Assembly: GCA_002470825.1 (NCBI GenBank)
Contig: DKOR01000023.1
Location: forward strand, 2,155 to 66,154
DNA length: 64,000 bases
DNA from: Thiotrichaceae bacterium UBA7357
Lineage (GTDB): Bacteria; Pseudomonadota; Gammaproteobacteria; Eutrophobiales; Eutrophobiaceae
Direction of reading: 5' to 3'
Shown: piece by piece, positions 37,577 to 47,072 of the stretch
Layout: the number at the start of each line of letters is the position of its first letter
Numbering within the stretch: position 1 is the first letter of the stretch
The notes under the pieces: generated by a model
Seen by the model: only the letters and a program-made list of their open reading frames with translations
Database searches by the model: none
What the model was told of the DNA's origin: nothing
Made by a program: the position numbers and the translations under genes

Positions 37577-37641
37577 CTATTTTAATCAGGTATACACTAA
37601 TATCTTATCTTATTAACTATAAACTCATCGAGGTCTGATTA

Positions 37642-39000
37642 GTGGAAATTTCCGCATGGAAACGATGCCTTGAAAAGCTTGAGGGCGAATTATCTCCCCA
37701 ACAATTCAACACCTGGATACGCCCTTTGCATGCTGTCGAAAGCGAAAGCGCTGTGCAGCTTCTTGCTCCAAATAGATTCGTCCTTGACTGGGTTTCTGAG
37801 CGTCATTTAATGCGTATAGAGGAAATATTATGTGCCGAACAAGTAAATGGAAAAGACATATCACTAGAAATCAAAATAGGCAGTCGTAATAGTAAAGAAA
37901 GCCGCATAGAGCCTAAAAAATCAATTCCACAAAACCTAAATGCTTTCTACGAGAAATCGTCGTCAAAACCAGTAAGACACTCTAATAATTTGAATCCACA
38001 TTTTACCTTTAATAACTTTATTGAGGGCAAGTCTAACCAACTCGCAAGAGCAGCTTCAGTTCAAGTTTCTGAAAACCCGGGTAACGCTTATAATCCTTTA
38101 TTTCTCTACGGGGGGGTGGGCCTCGGAAAAACCCACTTAATGCATGCCGTTGGTGCTGCGATTATTGAACAAAAACCTAGCGCCAATATTGCATATTTAC
38201 ACTCCGAGAGATTTGTTGCCGACATGGTAAGAGCGTTGCAACACAATGCTATCAACGAGTTTAAACGACACTACAGATCCTTAGACGCACTACTAATAGA
38301 TGATATCCAGTTCTTTGCGAAAAAAGAACGATCTCAAGAAGAATTTTTTCATACTTTCAATGCGCTGCTTGAGGGACAACATCAAATTATTTTAACATGT
38401 GACCGTTACCCAAAAGAAGTTGATGGATTAGAAGAAAGATTAAAATCTCGCTTTGGATGGGGACTAACTGTAGCTATAGAGCCCCCAGAATTAGAAACTC
38501 GTGTTGCAATCATCCGTAAAAAGGCTGAATTAGTACATAAAAACATACCGGATGAAGTTTCTTTTTTTATCGCAAAGCGGTTTCGCTCAAACGTTAGAGA
38601 ACTTGAAGGAGCATTAAACAGAGTAATAGCAAATGCAAATCTTACAGGAAAACCGATTACATTAGATTTCACACAGCTCTCTTTGAGAGACTTGCTTATC
38701 ATACAAGATAAACAAATCACTATGGAAAACATACAAAAAACAACCGCGGAATACTATAAAATAAGAGTGGCTGACTTGCTTTCTAAGAGACGTAACAGAT
38801 CTATAGCTAGACCAAGACAGCTTGCTATGGCGATGTCCAAAGAACTAACGAACCACAGTCTACCTGAAATAGGCGATGCATTTGGCGGCCGAGACCACAC
38901 TACTGTCTTACATGCTTGTAGAAAAATACAAGAACTAAGAAAAACCGAACATAGAATAGAAGAAGATTATATTAATTTAACAAACACATTAACAAGCTGA
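37642..39000 (+). CDS. dnaA: Chromosomal replication initiator protein DnaA
   Basis: DnaA binds oriC boxes and opens the origin. The 452-residue protein has domain I (about residues 1-80), a variable linker, an AAA+ domain with Walker A GGVGLGKTHLMHA and Walker B LLIDDIQFF, and domain IV with the box-binding signature GRDHTTVLHACRKI. The start is GTG at 37642 with a GAGG ribosome binding site nine bases upstream; the conserved N-terminus supports it. It heads the dnaA-dnaN-recF-gyrB run. Confidence 0.98.
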   Translation: MEISAWKRCLEKLEGELSPQQFNTWIRPLHAVESESAVQLLAPNRFVLDWVSERHLMRIEEILCAEQVNGKDISLEIKIGSRNSKESRIEPKKSIPQNLNAFYEKSSSKPVRHSNNLNPHFTFNNFIEGKSNQLARAASVQVSENPGNAYNPLFLYGGVGLGKTHLMHAVGAAIIEQKPSANIAYLHSERFVADMVRALQHNAINEFKRHYRSLDALLIDDIQFFAKKERSQEEFFHTFNALLEGQHQIILTCDRYPKEVDGLEERLKSRFGWGLTVAIEPPELETRVAIIRKKAELVHKNIPDEVSFFIAKRFRSNVRELEGALNRVIANANLTGKPITLDFTQLSLRDLLIIQDKQITMENIQKTTAEYYKIRVADLLSKRRNRSIARPRQLAMAMSKELTNHSLPEIGDAFGGRDHTTVLHACRKIQELRKTEHRIEEDYINLTNTLTS

Positions 39001-39075
39001 GAAGAGTCTGTGAGTAAGTTGATCTAAAAACCAATGATTAAAACAATCAACATTTCATCAACAGTAAATGATTAA

Positions 39076-39084
39076 TTACCCACA
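39076..39084 (+). promoter_or_regulatory. Near-consensus DnaA box before dnaN
   Basis: TTACCCACA differs at one base from TTATCCACA and lies in the 189-base dnaA-dnaN gap, another common site for DnaA binding or origin elements. With one mismatch in an AT-rich region it is only suggestive. Confidence 0.4.
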
Positions 39085-39189
39085 GCATAGCAAGGCCTGT
39101 TAGAAAGCTTTAAGCTATTGATTTTATACATTATTTAGACTTATAAACACGTTTTTGATTTACTAGTAGTAATAACAATAGGTATATAT

Positions 39190-40290
39190 ATGAAATTTAG
39201 TATAAATAGGGATGAGCTATTGCCTGTATTACAAACAGTTAGCGGTGTTGTAGATCGACGTCAAACTTTACCGATACTTTCTAATGTATTGTTGAATATA
39301 GAAGAAAAGTCATTAAAAATAACTGCAACAGACATGGAGGTAGAACTTATAGTCGAAGTGACAGCAGAATTTAATCTTACAGGAGCCTTAACACTGCCCG
39401 CAAAGAAATTATTAGACATTTGCCGCGCATTACCTCAAAAAGCCAAACTTGATTTTGAAATAAAAAAAGAGCGAGTTCTCATAAAATCAGGTAAGAGCCG
39501 ATTTACGCTTGCATCACTACCTTCTCAAGAGTATCCATTCATTGAAATCATAGAAAAAACAACAAACTTTAAAATAAAGCAGGAAAAACTCGAAACACTG
39601 TTGGAAAACACTCAGTTTGCAATGGCTCAACAAGACGTTCGTTATTATTTGAATGGATTACTATTAGAAATCACCGAAAACAAGATTAAAGCTGTCGCCA
39701 CAGACGGACATCGCCTTGCTGTAGACGAAACACAAATTCAATCACAAACAGAAAAATTAGTACAAATAATTGTTCCAAGGAAGGGAATCACTGAATTAAT
39801 GCGTATTCTACAAAACGGCGATAGTGAAATAGAAATTCAAGTAAGTACGAATCATATTAGGATAATAAAGGAGAAGACATGCTTTACAAGCAAACTAATA
39901 GACGGACGTTTTCCTGATTATGAGCGGGTTATCCCCGAGTTAAGCGAAACACCAGTATTAGCTAATAGAGAAGAATTAAGAAATAGCTTAACTCGCGCAT
40001 CTATATTATCGAATGAAAAATACCGAGGAGTTAGGATTGTTTTTGATTCAAACAGCTTGAAGGCTTTAGCTCATAACCCTGAGCAAGAAGAGGCGGAAGA
40101 AGAGTTAGAAGTAAATTACAGCGGCATAGAAATAGAAATTGGATTCAATGTTTCTTATTTATTAGACACCTTAACCATTATTAAAAGCGAAAATGTTAAA
40201 TTAAGCATTCTAAATCCCAACAGTAGTTGTTTATTATTACCTGAGGACGACTCGAACTGTCAATATGTTGTGATGCCGATGCGCCTCTAG
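39190..40290 (+). CDS. dnaN: DNA polymerase III beta sliding clamp
   Basis: DnaN encircles DNA and tethers polymerases. The 366-residue protein has the three-domain repeat, opening MKFSINRDELLPVLQTVSGV and ending with the family-typical YVVMPMRL. Internal signatures include ATDGHRLAV and LIDGRFPDYERVIP. It lies 189 bases after dnaA and five bases before recF. Confidence 0.97.
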   Translation: MKFSINRDELLPVLQTVSGVVDRRQTLPILSNVLLNIEEKSLKITATDMEVELIVEVTAEFNLTGALTLPAKKLLDICRALPQKAKLDFEIKKERVLIKSGKSRFTLASLPSQEYPFIEIIEKTTNFKIKQEKLETLLENTQFAMAQQDVRYYLNGLLLEITENKIKAVATDGHRLAVDETQIQSQTEKLVQIIVPRKGITELMRILQNGDSEIEIQVSTNHIRIIKEKTCFTSKLIDGRFPDYERVIPELSETPVLANREELRNSLTRASILSNEKYRGVRIVFDSNSLKALAHNPEQEEAEEELEVNYSGIEIEIGFNVSYLLDTLTIIKSENVKLSILNPNSSCLLLPEDDSNCQYVVMPMRL

Positions 40291-40295
40291 ATAAA

Positions 40296-41381
40296 ATGCC
40301 CTATATCGAACAACTCAATGCCAGATCAGTCCGCAACCTGGGTGACTTTAGAATAGAACCAAGCCAAAAACTTAATCTTTTCTATGGCCCGAACGCGAGC
40401 GGCAAAACATCCATACTTGAAAGCATATACCTATTATCTAGAATAAGGTCATTTAGAAGTCGGCGAATAAATGATGTTATTACTTACGGGGAAAGTAAGC
40501 TCCAAGTTTATGCAAAGGGAAAAAAGAAAGGAAACCCTTTCTCGGTAGGAATTGAAAAAGGACATGGAATAACAAAGATAAGGTTTGACGGAGAGTCAAT
40601 AAAAACAGCATCTAAACAAGCTAAACTATTACCTGTCTATATATTAACCCCCAACCACGACACATTATTCACTGGCCCCCCAAAAAACCGACGGCACTGG
40701 TTAGATTGGTCTTTGTTTCACGTGGAACGAAAATATATGAGTGCCTGGAAAGGCTATCATCTCGCATTACGCCATAGAAACGCACTTCTAAAAAGTGATC
40801 GGCGAATAGACCCTTTAGAAATAAGTGGTTGGGAAAGGTTGATGGGGCAAGAAGCCACAAAAATTGATCTTATGAGAAACTCTTATGTTTCAGACCTGAA
40901 TAGATTGTTGAACGAAAAGCATGCGGCTTATGTGTTGCCCGGGCGGGTAAAGATTAATTATTTGAACGACAATTACAAGAATTTTAATCTGTCTGATTTG
41001 TTAGCTGCCGGGAGAAATGAAGATGAGAAAAGAGGCTACACAAACCTTGGACCACACCTATCAAATGTTTCCTTTAGCTACGAAGACTATAATATAATCA
41101 ATCACCTATCACGGGGTCAAACAAAGCTTTTTAGCGCAGCACTTGTGTCTTCACAGGTTGATAAACTAAAAGAGTTGGGAAACAATGCGGTGGTTTTGGT
41201 CGATGACCTTGGGGCGGAACTGGATGTTGATTCGTCGAAGAAAATGTTAGATCTACTGCTTGCTAACGATACTCAGCTTTTTGTTTCGTCTCTGAGCTGT
41301 CCAGAGTGGATAGCACAAGAACACGAGGGCTGTGGTGTGTTTCACGTGAAACACGGGAAGATACAAAAAATGATAGAATAG
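40296..41381 (+). CDS. recF: DNA replication and repair protein RecF
   Basis: RecF loads RecA at gaps together with RecO and RecR. The 361-residue SMC-like ATPase shows Walker A YGPNASGKTSILE, the signature motif LSRGQTKL and Walker B VLVDDLGAELD. It sits five bases after dnaN and 24 bases before gyrB, as in the classic dnaA-dnaN-recF-gyrB cluster. Confidence 0.96.
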   Translation: MPYIEQLNARSVRNLGDFRIEPSQKLNLFYGPNASGKTSILESIYLLSRIRSFRSRRINDVITYGESKLQVYAKGKKKGNPFSVGIEKGHGITKIRFDGESIKTASKQAKLLPVYILTPNHDTLFTGPPKNRRHWLDWSLFHVERKYMSAWKGYHLALRHRNALLKSDRRIDPLEISGWERLMGQEATKIDLMRNSYVSDLNRLLNEKHAAYVLPGRVKINYLNDNYKNFNLSDLLAAGRNEDEKRGYTNLGPHLSNVSFSYEDYNIINHLSRGQTKLFSAALVSSQVDKLKELGNNAVVLVDDLGAELDVDSSKKMLDLLLANDTQLFVSSLSCPEWIAQEHEGCGVFHVKHGKIQKMIE

Positions 41382-41405
41382 TTCAACTGATAAAGAGAGA
41401 AAACC

Positions 41406-43814
41406 ATGTCTGAAGAAAATGTTTATGATTCGTCGAAAATTAAAGTTTTAAAAGGCCTTGAAGCTGTCAGGAAGCGACCCGGGATGTATATAGGCGATAC
41501 CGAAGACGGCACCGGCCTTCATCATATGGTTTTTGAAGTGGTCGACAATAGTGTTGATGAAGCTTTAGCTGGTTATTGTGACCATATAAAAATAACTATA
41601 CATTCAAACGAGTCAATTTCTGTTACAGACAACGGACGTGGAATACCTGTGGGTGTCCATGAAGAAGAAGGTGTTTCGGCAGCGGAAGTTATTATGACAA
41701 CTTTGCATTCGGGGGGTAAGTTTGATGACAATTCTTATAAAGTCTCCGGGGGCCTTCATGGTGTTGGTGTTTCCGTCGTAAATGCTCTTTCAGATGAGTT
41801 GGATATAAAAATATACCGGGAAGGTTTTGTTCACCGTCAGGCCTATCGTAATGGGGATCCTGTAGCGCCATTGGCAAAAAGTGTCGCCTCAGATAAAACG
41901 GGTACGGAAATAACTTTTTTACCAAGTGTTGCCATTTTTAAGCTTTTAGAGTTTCACTACGATGTTCTTGCTAAGCGTTTACGCGAACTTTCTTTTCTAA
42001 ATTCCGGAGTACGGATAGAGTTACTTGATGAGCGAAGTGGAAAAACAAATTTGTTTGAATATAAGGGAGGAATAAGCGCTTTCGTTAAACACTTGAATCG
42101 AAACAAAACACCTTTGCACGAGACAGTCATAGATATAGAGACTAATAAAGAAGAAGTTTCTGTTGAGCTGGCAATGCAGTGGAATGATTCATATCAAGAA
42201 AATATATTTTGTTTTACGAATAACATTCCACAAAAAGACGGAGGAACACACCTCTCTGGTTTTCGGGGAGCATTAACACGAAGCTTTAATCAGTATATGG
42301 ATAAACAAGGAATAACAGCCAAAGCTAAAGTCGCGGTTACAGGTGAAGATGTTAGGGAGGGTTTGACGGCGGTATTGTCAATAAAGCTCCCTGATCCAAA
42401 GTTTTCTTCTCAAACAAAAGATAAGCTAGTTTCGAGCGAAGTTAAGTCAGCGGTCGAGTCGTGCGTAGCTGAAAAAATACATGAGTTTTTATTAGAAAAA
42501 CCTATTGAGGCAAAATCTATAACCTCCAAAGTTGTTGAGGCAGCCTGTGCGCGTGAAGCAGCACGTAAGGCGCGTGAGTTAACGCGGAGAAAAACCGCCC
42601 TCGATGTCGCAGGGCTGCCAGGGAAGCTCGCGGACTGTCAGGAAAAAGATCCCGCGTTGTCTGAGCTTTTTCTGGTGGAGGGTGACTCTGCCGGGGGCTC
42701 AGCAAAGCAAGGCCGTGACCGTAAAAATCAAGCAATCTTACCGTTAAAAGGCAAAATATTGAATGTAGAAAAGGCACGTTTCGATAAAATGTTATCGTCT
42801 GTGGAGGTTGGAACGCTTATAACAGCTTTAGGTTGCGGTATTGGTCGTGATGAGTTCGATCCTGATAAATTAAGATATCATCGCATAATAATTATGACGG
42901 ATGCTGACGTAGATGGAGCACATATTCGTACCTTGTTGCTTACTTTTTTTTATCGACAAATGCTTGAGCTTGTAGAGCGGGGTCATGTATATATTGCACA
43001 GCCACCACTTTACAAAGTAAAAAAAGGGAAACAAGAACGTTATCTGAAAGATGAGGCTCATCGTGAAGCGTATTTGTTAGAGATGGCGTTAGAAAATAGT
43101 CAACTTTTTGTGCAAGAAGGACAAGGCCCAATTGAAAATCAAGCTCTTAAAAACATGGCTGACTGTTATATTCTGATGAATCGCTCATATAATAGGCTTT
43201 GTAAACGTTATCATCCAACCATTGTTGACTCTATACGCTATATGAAATTAATTACGGAAGCGGACTGTAAAACTGAGGTTTTAGTAAAAGAATGGTTTGA
43301 AAACTTAGTTGCTTATCTAAATAATGATGATGCTAATGTTACCGAATACGGTTTTGAGTTATTTTCAACAAATGATGACTGTTTTGGAGCGGAGGTAATA
43401 GTGTCAATTCATGGTTTAGAATCAAGTAATGTTTTTGCGCCAGATTTTTTCTCTTCAGGGGACTATAAGAAGTTGTCAGCGCTAGAACAGCTGCATGATT
43501 TGAATGAAAACGCCTATATACAGCGCAATGAACGTAAGCGAGCGGTTACTTCGTTAAAGTTGGCTTTTGATTGGTTGTTAAAGGAAGCGGAGCAAGGTTT
43601 GTCTATTCAGCGTTATAAAGGCCTCGGTGAAATGAATCCTGACCAACTCTGGGAAACAACGATGAATTCTACGACTCGAAGCTTGTTACAAGTAAAAATT
43701 GAGGACGTGTTTGCTGCTGATGAGGTCTTTACGACTTTAATGGGCGATCAAGTAGAGCCTAGGCGAGAGTTTATCGAACAAAATGCACTTATAGCGGATA
43801 ATCTTGATACTTGA
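41406..43814 (+). CDS. gyrB: DNA gyrase subunit B
   Basis: GyrB is the ATPase subunit that drives negative supercoiling with GyrA. The 802-residue protein has the GHKL ATP site (EVVDNSVDEALAG, DNGRGIPVG, GGLHGVGVSVVNAL), a Toprim domain with EGDSAGGSAKQGRDR and DADVDGAHI, and a long insertion (about residues 560-730) characteristic of gammaproteobacterial GyrB. It ends with the RYKGLGEMNPDQLWETT region. It closes the dnaA cluster. Confidence 0.98.
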   Translation: MSEENVYDSSKIKVLKGLEAVRKRPGMYIGDTEDGTGLHHMVFEVVDNSVDEALAGYCDHIKITIHSNESISVTDNGRGIPVGVHEEEGVSAAEVIMTTLHSGGKFDDNSYKVSGGLHGVGVSVVNALSDELDIKIYREGFVHRQAYRNGDPVAPLAKSVASDKTGTEITFLPSVAIFKLLEFHYDVLAKRLRELSFLNSGVRIELLDERSGKTNLFEYKGGISAFVKHLNRNKTPLHETVIDIETNKEEVSVELAMQWNDSYQENIFCFTNNIPQKDGGTHLSGFRGALTRSFNQYMDKQGITAKAKVAVTGEDVREGLTAVLSIKLPDPKFSSQTKDKLVSSEVKSAVESCVAEKIHEFLLEKPIEAKSITSKVVEAACAREAARKARELTRRKTALDVAGLPGKLADCQEKDPALSELFLVEGDSAGGSAKQGRDRKNQAILPLKGKILNVEKARFDKMLSSVEVGTLITALGCGIGRDEFDPDKLRYHRIIIMTDADVDGAHIRTLLLTFFYRQMLELVERGHVYIAQPPLYKVKKGKQERYLKDEAHREAYLLEMALENSQLFVQEGQGPIENQALKNMADCYILMNRSYNRLCKRYHPTIVDSIRYMKLITEADCKTEVLVKEWFENLVAYLNNDDANVTEYGFELFSTNDDCFGAEVIVSIHGLESSNVFAPDFFSSGDYKKLSALEQLHDLNENAYIQRNERKRAVTSLKLAFDWLLKEAEQGLSIQRYKGLGEMNPDQLWETTMNSTTRSLLQVKIEDVFAADEVFTTLMGDQVEPRREFIEQNALIADNLDT

Positions 43815-44085
43815 ATATTTTGACCTCTTACAAAAGAATTAATCTAACTTGCTGTCTAGCTCAGAGCCATCACGCCATCAAGTAAAACGGTGCGTTAAAA
43901 TTTCGCGGCTCTTTATACTCTCAAGGCTGGAATATGGCGTGATTTCTTGGTGGCTTCGACTAAAGTAGAAGCTAAGTTTTAGGCTTGTTAGTTGTTTATA
44001 ACTTTATGACGTCTATTATCTGTTTTTATAAAAAAGACGGATTTTGAGGGCATGGCGAGGACATGCTATTAGGATCAATGCTGAT
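43815..44085. other. Structured noncoding stretch between gyrB and bioB
   Basis: No ORF is supported. Two inverted-repeat pairs lie close together: ATCACGCCAT (43869-43878) with ATGGCGTGAT (43934-43943), and AGAGCC (43863-43868) with GGCTCT (43907-43912). TGGCT at 43951-43955 offers an alternative outer partner for AGCCA. The pairs cross, so they are either alternative folds or a pseudoknot. It may be the gyrB 3' end, a small RNA or a remnant of a mobile element. Confidence 0.4.
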
Positions 44086-44118
44086 TTGTTAACTTAATTC
44101 ACAATAAAAAGTTTACAT
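44086..44118. promoter_or_regulatory. Predicted BirA operator of the biotin operon
   Basis: TTGTTAACT, 15 bases, then AGTTTACAT closely follows the known bacterial BirA operator TTGTwAACC-N14-16-GGTTwACAA (left half 8 of 9, right half 7 of 9). It lies 90 bases before bioB. A promoter-like TTTACA (44112-44117) inside the right half and TATTGT (44134-44139), 16 bases on, would place the operator over the -35. This predicts repression by BirA when biotin is plentiful. Confidence 0.75.
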
Positions 44119-44139
44119 TAAATTCCTAGACGTTATTGT
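44112..44139 (+). promoter_or_regulatory. Predicted bioB promoter
   Basis: TTTACA at 44112-44117 (5 of 6 to TTGACA) and TATTGT at 44134-44139 (4 of 6 to TATAAT) are 16 bases apart. The -35 is inside the predicted BirA operator, giving a simple repressor-occlusion arrangement. Confidence 0.5.
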
Positions 44140-44207
44140 ATTAAGTTGCCGCTTTCGCTTTGAGCAATCATAGAGCCTAAAAAATTCATAACACGGATAA
44201 AATCCTT

Positions 44208-45167
44208 ATGAAAAAAAAAATAAAAATTAAAGATAATTGGACCAAACCAGAGGTTATTTCACTAATCACTCAACCGTTTAATGATTTAATTTACCAAGCC
44301 CAACAAGTACATCGAGAAAATTTTGATCCCAATGTTGTTCAATTGAGCACTTTGATGAATATTAAAACAGGCGGCTGTCCCGAAGATTGTGCTTATTGTC
44401 CGCAAAGCGCACATTATAAAGCAGGCATTAAGGCAGAGAAGTTACTCGAGTTAGATGTTGTTCTTGAACAGGCAAAATCCGCAAAAAATAGAGGTGCGAC
44501 TCGATTTTGCATGGGCGCTGCTTGGAGACAGCCGAGCCAACGTGACCTTGAAAAAGTAATTGTTATGATAGAGGCTATTAAAAAAACAGGCATGGAGACT
44601 TGCGCTACATTAGGCATGTTAGACAAAGAACAGGCACAAAAGCTAAAGCTCGCGGGACTAGATTACTATAATCATAATCTTGACAGTTCTCCTGAATATT
44701 ACTCTAAAATTATTAGTACTCGTGACTACCAACAACGTCTAGACACTCTTGAACATGTTAGAGATTCAGGGATTAATGTATGTTGTGGAGGTATAATTGG
44801 TATGGGCGAACAAATAGACGATCGTGCTGGTTTGTTAATGAGTCTGGCAAATATGGAAGTACAGCCAGAAAGTGTTCCAATAAACATGTTGGTTCAAGTT
44901 GAAGGTACGCCACTAGATGAAATGGATGATCTTGATCCTATCGATTTTATAAGGGTTATCGCTAGTGCCAGAATAATGATGCCAGAATCCTATGTTCGAC
45001 TATCTGCTGGTCGTAGTGAAATGACGAAAGAGATGCAGGCATTATGTTTACTCGCAGGGGCAAACTCTATCTTTTATGGTGAAAAACTGCTGACGACAGA
45101 CAACCCAGAATTAATTGAAGATCAAAGGTTGTTTGAGCGTCTGGGTGTCCAATCAAGCAGTCATTAA
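44208..45167 (+). CDS. bioB: Biotin synthase
   Basis: BioB inserts sulfur into dethiobiotin by a radical SAM mechanism. The 319-residue protein has the radical SAM cluster motif CPEDCAYCPQS (CxxxCxxC), GAAWRQPSQRDLE, CATLGML and YNHNLDSSPEYY, and the late RLSAGRSEM with the arginine ligand of the second cluster. The start codon is followed by a run of ten A residues (44211-44220), a possible slippage site. It leads bioB-F-H-C-D. Confidence 0.97.
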   Translation: MKKKIKIKDNWTKPEVISLITQPFNDLIYQAQQVHRENFDPNVVQLSTLMNIKTGGCPEDCAYCPQSAHYKAGIKAEKLLELDVVLEQAKSAKNRGATRFCMGAAWRQPSQRDLEKVIVMIEAIKKTGMETCATLGMLDKEQAQKLKLAGLDYYNHNLDSSPEYYSKIISTRDYQQRLDTLEHVRDSGINVCCGGIIGMGEQIDDRAGLLMSLANMEVQPESVPINMLVQVEGTPLDEMDDLDPIDFIRVIASARIMMPESYVRLSAGRSEMTKEMQALCLLAGANSIFYGEKLLTTDNPELIEDQRLFERLGVQSSSH

Positions 45168-45184
45168 CAGGGCTTTGTAAGAAA

Positions 45185-46339
45185 GTGGATCTTGTTGACG
45201 AAATCAATAAGCGTAAAAGTAGTGGTTTATACAGAGTCAGAAAAATTGTAGATTTCTCAAAAGGATCGATAGCTACAATTGAAAATGAACAGTACATAAA
45301 TTTCAGTAGTAATGACTATTTAGGCCTGGCAGACAATATTGTTTTGAAAGAGACTATGATCGGTGCTGTCGAAGAATATGGTGTAGGCGGAAAATCATCA
45401 CAGTTGGTCACAGGCTATTTAAAACCACATAGGATATTGGAAGAAGGATTAGCAAAATTTCTTAAAAGAGATGCTGCATTAGTATTCAGTTCGGGCTATT
45501 TAGCTAATCTCGCCATTGCTTCTGTTTTAATAAACAAAACTACAATTATCCTACAAGATAAGCTCAACCACGCTTCTTTAATCGATGCGGCACAGTTGTC
45601 TGTTGGGAGTTTAGTGCGTTATCGACATGGAGACACAAACCATCTCAAAATATTAATGGAGAAATATAAAAAATATAACCTGGTGGTAATGACTGATGCT
45701 GTTTTCAGTATGGATGGAGATTTTGCTCCGATTGTTGAAATTGCAAAACTATGTAAAGAATATAATGCTGTTTTAATAGTTGATGATGCTCATGGCATAG
45801 GTGTTTTGGGTGAGACTGGAGCTGGTTTATTAGAATTAAAAAAACTAGACCAGTCACAAGTGCCGCTGTTGATAGGTACATTTGGTAAGTCATTTGGAGG
45901 AAGCGGCGCTTTTATTTCTGGAAACTCATTGTTCATAGATGCATTCATCCAAAAAGCAAGAACTTATATTTATACAACAGCTATTTCGTCTTCATTAGCA
46001 GTTACGATGACAAAAGCAATTGAGTTGGTGATAAATGCTACTGAAGAGCGAGAATGCCTATATAGACTGACGGAATTTTATAAAAAATCAATGAGGAAAG
46101 TAAATTTAAATTCAAATGAATCCATGTCACACATACAGCCTTATATGGTAGGCAATGCAAACAAGGCAACGAGGTTAAGTGAGTCACTATATCGTGACAA
46201 GTTATTAGTAATAGCAATACGTCCACCAACAGTCTCTAAGAACACTTCACGTTTAAGGATAAGTTTCACTGCTATTCACGACAAGGATCAGGTTGCGCGT
46301 CTAGTTAACTGTATAAAGAACAATTTAGATGATGAATAA
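45185..46339 (+). CDS. bioF: 8-amino-7-oxononanoate synthase
   Basis: BioF condenses pimeloyl-ACP with alanine using PLP. The 384-residue alpha-oxoamine synthase shows NFSSNDYLGLA-like residues near the N-terminus, GVGGKSSQLVTGY, the strand DDAHGIGVLG and the PLP lysine in GTFGKSFGGSG. The start is a GTG at 45185, 17 bases after bioB; the ribosome binding site is weak. Its stop region overlaps bioH. Confidence 0.95.
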   Translation: MDLVDEINKRKSSGLYRVRKIVDFSKGSIATIENEQYINFSSNDYLGLADNIVLKETMIGAVEEYGVGGKSSQLVTGYLKPHRILEEGLAKFLKRDAALVFSSGYLANLAIASVLINKTTIILQDKLNHASLIDAAQLSVGSLVRYRHGDTNHLKILMEKYKKYNLVVMTDAVFSMDGDFAPIVEIAKLCKEYNAVLIVDDAHGIGVLGETGAGLLELKKLDQSQVPLLIGTFGKSFGGSGAFISGNSLFIDAFIQKARTYIYTTAISSSLAVTMTKAIELVINATEERECLYRLTEFYKKSMRKVNLNSNESMSHIQPYMVGNANKATRLSESLYRDKLLVIAIRPPTVSKNTSRLRISFTAIHDKDQVARLVNCIKNNLDDE

Positions 46340-47072
46340 ACATAAACTTAACTGTGTTCTTTTACATGGTTGGGGGACTAATAAATCAGTTTGGGAAAAT
46401 TTGATTGATAGGCTAAAAGTTTTTAATCATATTGATGCTATATGTCTTTACACGATAGCTGAAGAGATAAAAGCAAATAAGGTGGAAGACTTAGCTATTT
46501 ATATAAAAAGTAAAATTGAAAATGATACCGTGATTATCGCTTGGTCTTTTGGCGGCCTTGTTGCTACACGTATAGCAACGTTAACGGATAAAATAAAAGG
46601 TATTGTTTATATTGCTAGTTCGCCATGTTTTCTTAATAAATCAGACTGGAACAATGTATTAGATAAGAGATTGATCTTAAATCTACAATATAATTTATTG
46701 AATCACCCCAAAAAGACGATCGATTATTTTTCAAAGCTTATTGTCCAAAACAAACAAGACACGAAAAGGTTGCGGGCAAAAATAAAGTTAAGCGTCGCTG
46801 ATGAAAAACATAGTTCAATACTTTTTACTTGGTTGAATGAATTAGTAGAAATAGATCAAAGAAAAGAATTTTCAGCTTTACGCCTACCTATTCAATATTT
46901 GATTGCTGAGCAAGACGTGCTTATAAGTTCGGGTATAGCTAAACAATTAAAAGAATTACAACCACAAATGATATGCGAAATTATAAAAAACGGTAGCCAC
47001 GCCTTATTTTTTGATCATCCGCAAGAAATACTCAACATGATAAATAGGTTTATAAGTGCTCAAATTGAATAA
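46329..47072 (+). CDS. bioH: Pimeloyl-ACP methyl ester carboxylesterase BioH
   Basis: BioH removes the methyl ester from pimeloyl-ACP methyl ester, ending the disguise added by BioC. The 247-residue alpha/beta hydrolase has the oxyanion HGWG motif, the nucleophile serine in AWSFGG (GxSxG variant WSFGG), the aspartate near AEQDVLI and the histidine in NGSHALFFDHP. It overlaps bioF by about 11 bases and bioC by 17. ATG at 46329 or 46332 could start it. Confidence 0.93.
   Translation: MMNKHKLNCVLLHGWGTNKSVWENLIDRLKVFNHIDAICLYTIAEEIKANKVEDLAIYIKSKIENDTVIIAWSFGGLVATRIATLTDKIKGIVYIASSPCFLNKSDWNNVLDKRLILNLQYNLLNHPKKTIDYFSKLIVQNKQDTKRLRAKIKLSVADEKHSSILFTWLNELVEIDQRKEFSALRLPIQYLIAEQDVLISSGIAKQLKELQPQMICEIIKNGSHALFFDHPQEILNMINRFISAQIE

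Larger units (their letters stand above)
37457..37641. other. Candidate oriC / divergent rpmH-dnaA control region
   Basis: The 185-base gap between rpmH and dnaA lies where oriC is placed in Pseudomonas-type chromosomes. It holds the perfect palindrome at 37477-37496, a 10-base inverted repeat whose right arm overlaps one perfect DnaA box, and an AT-rich stretch (37573-37625) that could unwind. Only one perfect box was found, fewer than usual for an origin, so this could simply be the autoregulated dnaA promoter. Confidence 0.45.
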
